Positions 57,835 through 64,000 of a stretch of DNA of 64,000 nucleotides are shown piece after piece. The stretch covers positions 14,941,736 to 15,005,735 of the forward strand of contig NC_054741.1 in the NCBI RefSeq assembly GCF_018143015.1. The letters run 5' to 3'. Below the pieces are notes generated by a model, which saw only the letters and a program-made list of their open reading frames with translations, was not told where the DNA came from and made no database searches. The translations under genes and the position numbers were made by a program. Every line of letters starts with the position of its first letter. Within the stretch, counting starts at the first letter, position 1. The DNA comes from Lytechinus variegatus (taxonomy: Eukaryota; Echinodermata; Echinoidea; Temnopleuroida; Toxopneustidae).

Positions 57835-60604
57835 GAATTCGACCGTGTGATTTGCTTCTTATAAGACATGTACATAATATTTGACCACAAATATTCAAGA
57901 GTCAGCGACAATAACAATGTATTTTTTCTATTAAATAATTTAGCAACACTAAGACTTGGACCCTGATTCATAAAATTGTGTTATTTTGAAAATGCTTTTA
58001 GTGCTTTAATACTGCCAATTGATTGGCTAAATACAGATTTGTCATAGATTTTGTTTTCCTGCCGTGTTATGTTCAGACAAAAGCCTAATGCAAGCAATGC
58101 GATGCTACTAGGTCGTATATACATACATACACATCCCCAATACAAACACACATCCTCACCCCACACATGTATATATGTATAATCTAATATTGTCTTGGTG
58201 TCTTAGTATTAGTGTTGCTCTTTTTCATATATATGTGTGTGTATATATATATCTTATTTACGTACTTTCGTTACCGTATTTTTCTCCAATCTCTGTATAT
58301 AATCTAAATTCTAAATTCATGTTAAGTTGGTTTTGCTCAGTAGTTGCCGTTTTACAGTTCCCAGTTCCTTCATTAATAGAAGTATAGTCGTTGCTGTGAC
58401 TTCATAAGGTAAACAAATAAGGAGAAAGGTTTGTTTGATAAAACAGGACTGTACAATTGGAAATTCTATGAAAATTTAATGTTTCAAATTATAACTTCCG
58501 ATTTTCATAGAATTTTTTTAATTTTCACTTTCCTTTTAGGAAAGTGATGTAATTTTAAATCTCATTGTTCTACAACTTGTTATATATTTCGTATTGATGT
58601 AATTCATTGTCGTTTCGGTTTATGTTGTTCAAGAAAATTTATTCTTTTTCATAGGATTTGTGAAGATCATTTTGATAAATTTGATTTAAAACGGTGTTCA
58701 ATCATTTCACAAACCATGAAAACACCTGAGTAAATAACTTATAAGTCATCGGGAAAAAGTCTATATTAACCACGTGAATATAGAACACAATATTTGACAT
58801 GTCGTATCCTGTAATTATAATTATGCGACGTATATGTAAAATGTGATGTGGATTTCTGATTTTTTCTTTCATTTTGGCTTTCTTACGGACGTAACATTAA
58901 ACCATTCAAGTTTTAAAGTGTTTTTCTTGTTTAACCACAAATTGAACTGATTCGGAATTAATGGTTTAGGACATTGTGACTCCCCCCATTCTGTTCGACA
59001 TAACACATTCTACATATTAAAAATGTTTCTTTTTGATGTATACTCAGATTTCTCACAATAAACGTTGAATTCACACGTGAATCAAAAATAAAATCTTGTT
59101 TGTTTTAAGGCGATATATTTCACATATCCCTTTGATTTAATATAGCGAGAAGATTTGCTTTTAAGTGTTATAAATGTATTCCAATATGATTAAAGATTTA
59201 TGGGATGTCTGTGGGTGAGTGTGTGCGTGTGTTCTTAATAGAGTGGGTTGATTGTGTGTTATGCAACATAGTATTTTTGGTTGAAATATACATATGCTTT
59301 GTTTTAAGATCTAAGGGAATTATTCCGTCATTAGAAATTACATTAAAGATGTTTGACAATTATTAGGAAAATGAAACAGATATCAGAGACGAAGAGGTGA
59401 ATGTTGTATTGCAGAAGTGGGATAGGCTCACAAAACGAACGCATATAAGTTAGGTCAATAATGAAATGTGAAATCTACTTGTGTGGGAGTGTAGCAAGTG
59501 TTTGGGTGTGTTATTTTGTTAAGTGTGGTGTTTTTTGTGTGGATGTTGTATGAAGGGGATGGAGGAGCTGAAGTGTGTGTGTGTGTGGGGGGGGGGGGGG
59601 TAAAATGGGACATAAGGGAGGCGGATTTGATGTGATTATTAATTTAAACGGAAAAACATGAAGATTTATGTTGTTTTGTCTGATGTTTGATGTGAGATAA
59701 TAATATTGTTTTATTGTTGTAAGTATATTTGAATAGGAAAAACAAACCCATTCATTTTTATTTAACATTTATATGTTCATTGATTATGACTGATTTATTG
59801 TACAAAACCTCATGCTTGAAAAAAGTAGAAATAAGACATTTCAAACAAAAGCAAAAAGTTCGCCTGATGGGTACGTGCAACATAATTGATTATTCTCTTA
59901 TCCATGAATATTTCGCAATCCATGTTTGAAGCGAACTTTGTCCACCCAAAGGTTGAACAATAACGCGCTTCCTTCGCCCCATGTGTTGAACAAGGCCATT
60001 GTCATAACATCTCTACAGACGAATAATATTTCATGATTTGTCATGGCTAGGCGCATTCCTGAAAGGGGGATGTCTCCTTTCTCATCCAATATTTTACACA
60101 AATTGTACCATATAGTATGAAGCACCCCTTAGGAAGTCAAAATATGATAGAAATGCGTCTTGTATTTGGAGTGGATACCCCTTTTACTCATCAAATCCTG
60201 TTGGAGACCAGTAGTTTCCGAATTGGAAGTGATGACCATTTTGTCTTATTTGTCTTATTTTTTTGTCAAGAAAAATGACCCCCTTATGAATCCTAGCTTC
60301 ATCTCTGCACAAAATATAGTAAATCACTTTCATATATCCAATTTCCAATTTCCCATAATCTTTTCTTCAGAATATTATGGTAGGAATTTGTTTCACTTAT
60401 ACATAAATAGGAACAGTTTACATGATTCATCAGCTATTATGTTGTTTTCTGCAGCACACAGTTTATACGACTAAAGCAGATACAAATGTTCAGAGAATAT
60501 GCCTACTTTGATTTCTTATATAACTTGAACTTTTAGGATAATGACAGGAAAGTTGAAGAGTCAGGAGCAGATCCAGCTTCCGCCAATACGGGGGAGGGGG
60601 GGGG
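57835..60604. other. Intergenic; no gene recognised
   Basis: Near 57955-58030 there is a partial MITE (GGACCCTGATTCATAAAA, AATTGATTGGCTAAATA). Near 59200-59600 there is a GT-rich stretch with a G run. Otherwise it is AT-rich DNA without features I can support. Confidence 0.4.
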
Positions 60605-60609
60605 GGGTG

Positions 60610-63083
60610 TGTTGCACCCACAAATGTAATAACGCCCACAAATGTAATAACGCCCACAAATGTAATAACACTTTACCCACAAATGTAATAACGCCCACAA
60701 ATGTAATAACACTTTACCCACAAATGTAATAATTTTTGATCGCCCACAAATGTAATAATGACTTTACCCACAAATGTAATAAATTTTAAGGGATTTTTGG
60801 CGAATCCGTTCTAAACTAAAATCCTATAGTAATCATACTAAGTCTTTCTTCCAGACCCGGTTGTTTCAAAAATTATAATATAAATCCAAAGTCTTTTTTC
60901 CAGACCCGGTTGCTTAAAAAATTGTGATATAAATCCAAAGTCTTTTTTCCAGACCCGGTTGTTTCAAAAATTATAATAAAAGTCCAAAGTCTTTTTTCCA
61001 GACCCGGTTGTTTAAAAAATTGTGATATAAATCCAAAGTCTTTTTTCCAGACCCGGTTGTTTCAAAAATTATAATATAAATCCCAAGTCTTTTTTCCAGA
61101 CCCGGTTGTTTAAAAAAATATAATAAAAGTCCAAAGTCTTTTTTTCCAGACCCGGTTGTTTAAAAAATTGTGATATAAATCCAAAGTCTTTTTTCCAGAC
61201 CCGGTTGTTTAAAAAATTATAATATAAATCCAAAGTCTTTTTTCCAGACCCGGTTGTTTCAAAAATTATAATATAAACCCAAAGTCTTTTTTCCAGACCC
61301 GGTTGTTTCAAGAATTTTAATAAGTGCAAAGTCTTTTTCCTGACCCAGTTATTTCAAAATTTATAATATAAGTCCAAACTAAGATACGATAATGATATTC
61401 CTGTGGAAAAAAATGGGAATCGAGCTTAGTCTTTTCTCCAGACCCAGATAATTAAAACTGGTGGAATAAATGTCTTTGTTGTTGTTTCAACTTATACGGT
61501 GTATATTGTGAATATATGCACTAAGAATAAATTGAGAATCAAGCGTAGTCTTTTCTCCAGACCCGGTTACCTGTTATTTAAACATTATGAATAACAGTTT
61601 AAAAACAGTATAAAGACCCCATAATCTTATTAATGCTGGATATATAGCGTAGTCTTTCAGCCCGACCATTTTTTTTCTTTAAAAACGCTAATAGTAAGAA
61701 TTAAAAAAAATCAAAGTTTAAGACCAAACAAACCTTCAACCTAAGAACCTGTTTTAAAAGAGGTTTAGAGTGTTGTCTTTATTCCAGACCTAAAACAGTT
61801 ACGAAAAAAAAATCTTCTAACATAAGACCTTATATTCTTATTCTCGTGGAATAACACGAGGTTTAAAACGTACTCTTTCCTCCAGACCCGGCTATTAAAA
61901 AAAAGTAACTGAAAAACTTCGAATCTAAGACCAAATTTCCAAAGTTTCACCCAGTAAAAATATATCTGTTTTAAAAATAATACTACTACCCCTACAAAAC
62001 ATTGTAATAACGCTTGGGTAAAGCAGACATCCTTTCTCCAGACTTGGTTACTATTTGAAAAATAAAATAGTTTTTACAAATATTCTAAAACGAATATCCA
62101 ATAATCTAATTACAGTGGAACAACATGAAGACCGATTATCGAAGATCAACTTTCCTCCAGACATAATTATTTCAGGAATAAAAAATCAATAAAACTCAAC
62201 CCCCAACAACGAATCTAAGAACCAACAATCCTCCAAATTAAGACCATGCATGTAGAAAAGCACACGTTTAGAGCGTTGTCTTTATTCCAGACCCGGTGAT
62301 TTAAAAATGATTTAAGCAATCCTAAAAACAAAAGACTCAAATTCTTATTCTTGTGGAATAATACGAGTATTATGCTTAGTCTTTCGTCTGGACCCGGTTA
62401 TTTAAAAGATAAAGAAATATTGAAAAAAAATTGACAGCTGAGACCAATCTTCAAAATTAAACCCACTTAAAATGCTTGGGCTTAGAGTGTTGTCTTTACC
62501 CCTCACCGACGTATATTATAACTTTTGAAACGACCGGGTCTGAAAAAAAAGACTTTGGACTTGCATTATAATTTTTGAATTAACCGGGTCTGGAAAAAAG
62601 ACTTTGGACGTATATTATAATTTTGAAACAACCGGATGCGGTAAAAAGACTTTGGACGTATATTATAATTTTGAAAAACCGGGTCTGGAAAAAGACTTGG
62701 ACTTGTACTGTAATATTTCATTAACCGGGTCTGGAAAAAAGACTTTGAACTTTTGTGCTATATGAACGCATTACTATAGGATATTAGTTTAGAACGAATT
62801 CGCCAAAAATCACTTCAAATTTATTACATTTGTAGGTAAAGTCATTATTACATTTGTGGGTAAAGTGCATTATTACATTTGTGGGTAAAGTGTTATTACA
62901 TTTGTGGGCGTTATTACATTTGTGGGTAAAGTGTTATTACATTTGTGGGCGATCAAAAATTATTACATTTGTGGGTAAAGTGTTATTACATTTGTGGGCG
63001 TTATTACATTTGTGGGTAAAGTGTTATTACATTTGTGGGCGTTATTACATTTGTGGGCGATTATTACATTTGTGGGTGTAACA
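60610..63083. mobile_element. Foldback (TU-like) element with tandem-repeat inverted arms
   Basis: The outer ends read TGTTGCACCCACAAATGTAA and, inverted, TGTTACACCCACAAATGTAA, flanked by GGGTG at 60605-60609 and 63084-63088 (a possible 5-bp duplication, weak because of the G run). Each arm has an outer array of 16-25 bp units (CCCACAAATGTAATAACG and variants; about eight left, eleven or so right). A short single-copy mirror follows (TTTGGCGAATCCGTTCTAAAC), then an inner array of 49-bp units around TCTTTTTTCCAGACCCGGTT. The layout matches the known sea urchin TU foldback elements (outer tandem domain plus inner domain). No transposase coding is visible. Confidence 0.85.
60841..61380 (+). repeat. 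49-bp tandem repeat, left arm of the foldback element
   Basis: Eleven consecutive units of about 49 bp (TCTTTTTTCCAGACCCGGTT then a variable TTTCAAAAATTATAATATAA part and TCCAAAG). Two subtypes (ending ATTATAATAT or ATTGTGATAT) are interspersed. More degenerate units continue to about 62480, and about five inverted units lie at 62505-62760. Confidence 0.95.
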
Positions 63084-63139
63084 GGGTGCTAAACAATGTT
63101 CCAGCCATATTTTTCCCGCTCAGCCTCCCACATCTCATA

Positions 63140-64000
63140 AGCCCTATCTAAATAGTATGAGCGCGATTTTTTTTTTGTATTTTGTCCTGAAAATTGAACA
63201 TACTGGGCAATGTTTGTGATTCTGATCTTTAATATGTGTTCTGGTCTGATAAAAAAGGGCCAGTTAAGGAATTTTTGCAGTTACCCATTAAGTCGATGCA
63301 TATTTCAAACGTTTATTTAAAGTGAGCGCGAAGCGCGAGCTGAACATTTTTTACATTCCTACCTAAAAATGATCAATGCGAGAGCGAAGCGCAAAAAGAT
63401 ATTTCAGACCTAAAAACGGGAACTCTACTCCTGTTTTGTAAATTATGAAAAAAGTATGGGTAATTCAGTATCTTTCTACACTAATAAGGCGAGAGCGACG
63501 ATAAATTTTCTCACATTCTGATCTAATGCTGGACAATTTAAGCACGTTTTAAATAAAGAAAAAGCTGCGAATCTTGATAAACATGCGTGCGCGCATAGAA
63601 TTAATTAGAATTGAATAATAGATTAATTTCGGAATTAATAGAGGTATACATAGCTCACCAATCAAAATGCGAGCGCACATGGCTTGCTCAAATGCCTACG
63701 TTTTGACAATCAGAAACCTGAAAAGGGATATTTTGAGAACTTTATGGAATAAAATAGGTACATGGCAAATCGAATAATGCGAGCATACAGCGCAAGCTGA
63801 AAAAAAAATCACACCATAAAACGGACATTTTAAAGCTCACTTAAAAACTCAATCCTTAAATAAAGAGAATATAATGAGAGTTCGATGTCCGAGCTGACAT
63901 ATGTTTTGTATAGATTGACTTTAAAACTTAATACTTTCAGCTCCATATAAGCCTATATTGAGCAAGATATGTATCATATCGATCAGACAATGCGTGTGCA
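63140..64000. repeat. GC-rich-motif array continuing past the window edge
   Basis: Units near 63157, 63325, 63378, 63490, 63585, 63667 and 63778 carry GCGAGCGCGAAGCGCGAGC or variants. The spacer sequences follow the same order as in 40640-42120 (for example GGGCAATGTTTGTGAT early, then ATCAAAATGCGAGCG, then GAGTTCGATGTCCGAGCTGA late). The two are copies of one dispersed element, and this one is cut by the window end. Confidence 0.7.

Noticed and set aside
60533-60729. Open frames with YYICGR or NNAHKC repeats, also at 62854-63081
   Set aside because: They come from the tandem CCCACAAATGTAATAACG arrays at the two ends of the foldback element.
61069-61329. Repetitive open frame with 16-residue periodicity
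   Set aside because: The 49-bp satellite unit produces it. It sits in a foldback element arm and shows no gene signals.

Overview
The window looks like nuclear DNA of a marine invertebrate deuterostome, most likely an echinoderm and probably a sea urchin. Three intron-bearing genes with vertebrate-type orthologues sit in AT-rich DNA full of short non-autonomous DNA transposons, tRNA-derived SINEs and a foldback element like the sea urchin TU elements. The species call is inference. I recognised no prokaryotic gene, no reverse transcriptase, integrase or capsid coding, no rRNA and no functional tRNA.

Layout. (1) About 960-15000, + strand: a BANP (SMAR1) orthologue, a BEN-domain nuclear factor, with ten solid coding exons from 4146 to 14688 and a probable N-terminal exon near 2853-3017. 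Its introns carry a piggyBac-type MITE, a 2.2 kb element studded with a 15-base motif, a SINE and a tandem array of decayed exon-end/splice-donor copies. (2) 15000-22000: no gene seen; MITEs and SINE-like debris. (3) 22078-26713, - strand: a C2H2 zinc-finger regulator of about 870 residues in three coding exons, resembling ZNF341, with a probable 5' non-coding exon near 30411. (4) 26976-46700: intron, promoter and intergenic DNA packed with repeats. These include three hAT-like elements with target-site duplications, a tandem array carrying nuclear-receptor DR1 motifs, and arrays of a GC-rich motif with core GCGAGCGCGAAGCGCGAGC. (5) 46760-56122, + strand: a full-length ZNFX1 orthologue (RG-rich N-terminus, UPF1-like SF1 helicase, NFX1-type zinc fingers, C-terminal RZ finger) in four coding exons. 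The last intron holds a second, coding-constrained copy of the RZ-finger exon end. (6) 56200-64000: no gene; a second copy of the piggyBac-type MITE, a 2.5 kb foldback element and another GC-rich array running off the window edge.

The three genes look like independent nuclear or RNA regulators and not a co-regulated set. BANP and the zinc-finger protein are DNA-binding regulators. ZNFX1 is an RNA helicase family member linked elsewhere to antiviral sensing and small-RNA inheritance. Human ZNF341 and ZNFX1 both lie on chromosome 20q, so their proximity here could be a trace of old linkage.

The most notable observations are the duplicated ZNFX1 terminal exon, which shows an excess of silent over replacement changes and a phase-compatible acceptor, the splice-donor array in BANP, and several non-autonomous transposons whose exact ends and target duplications can be read directly.
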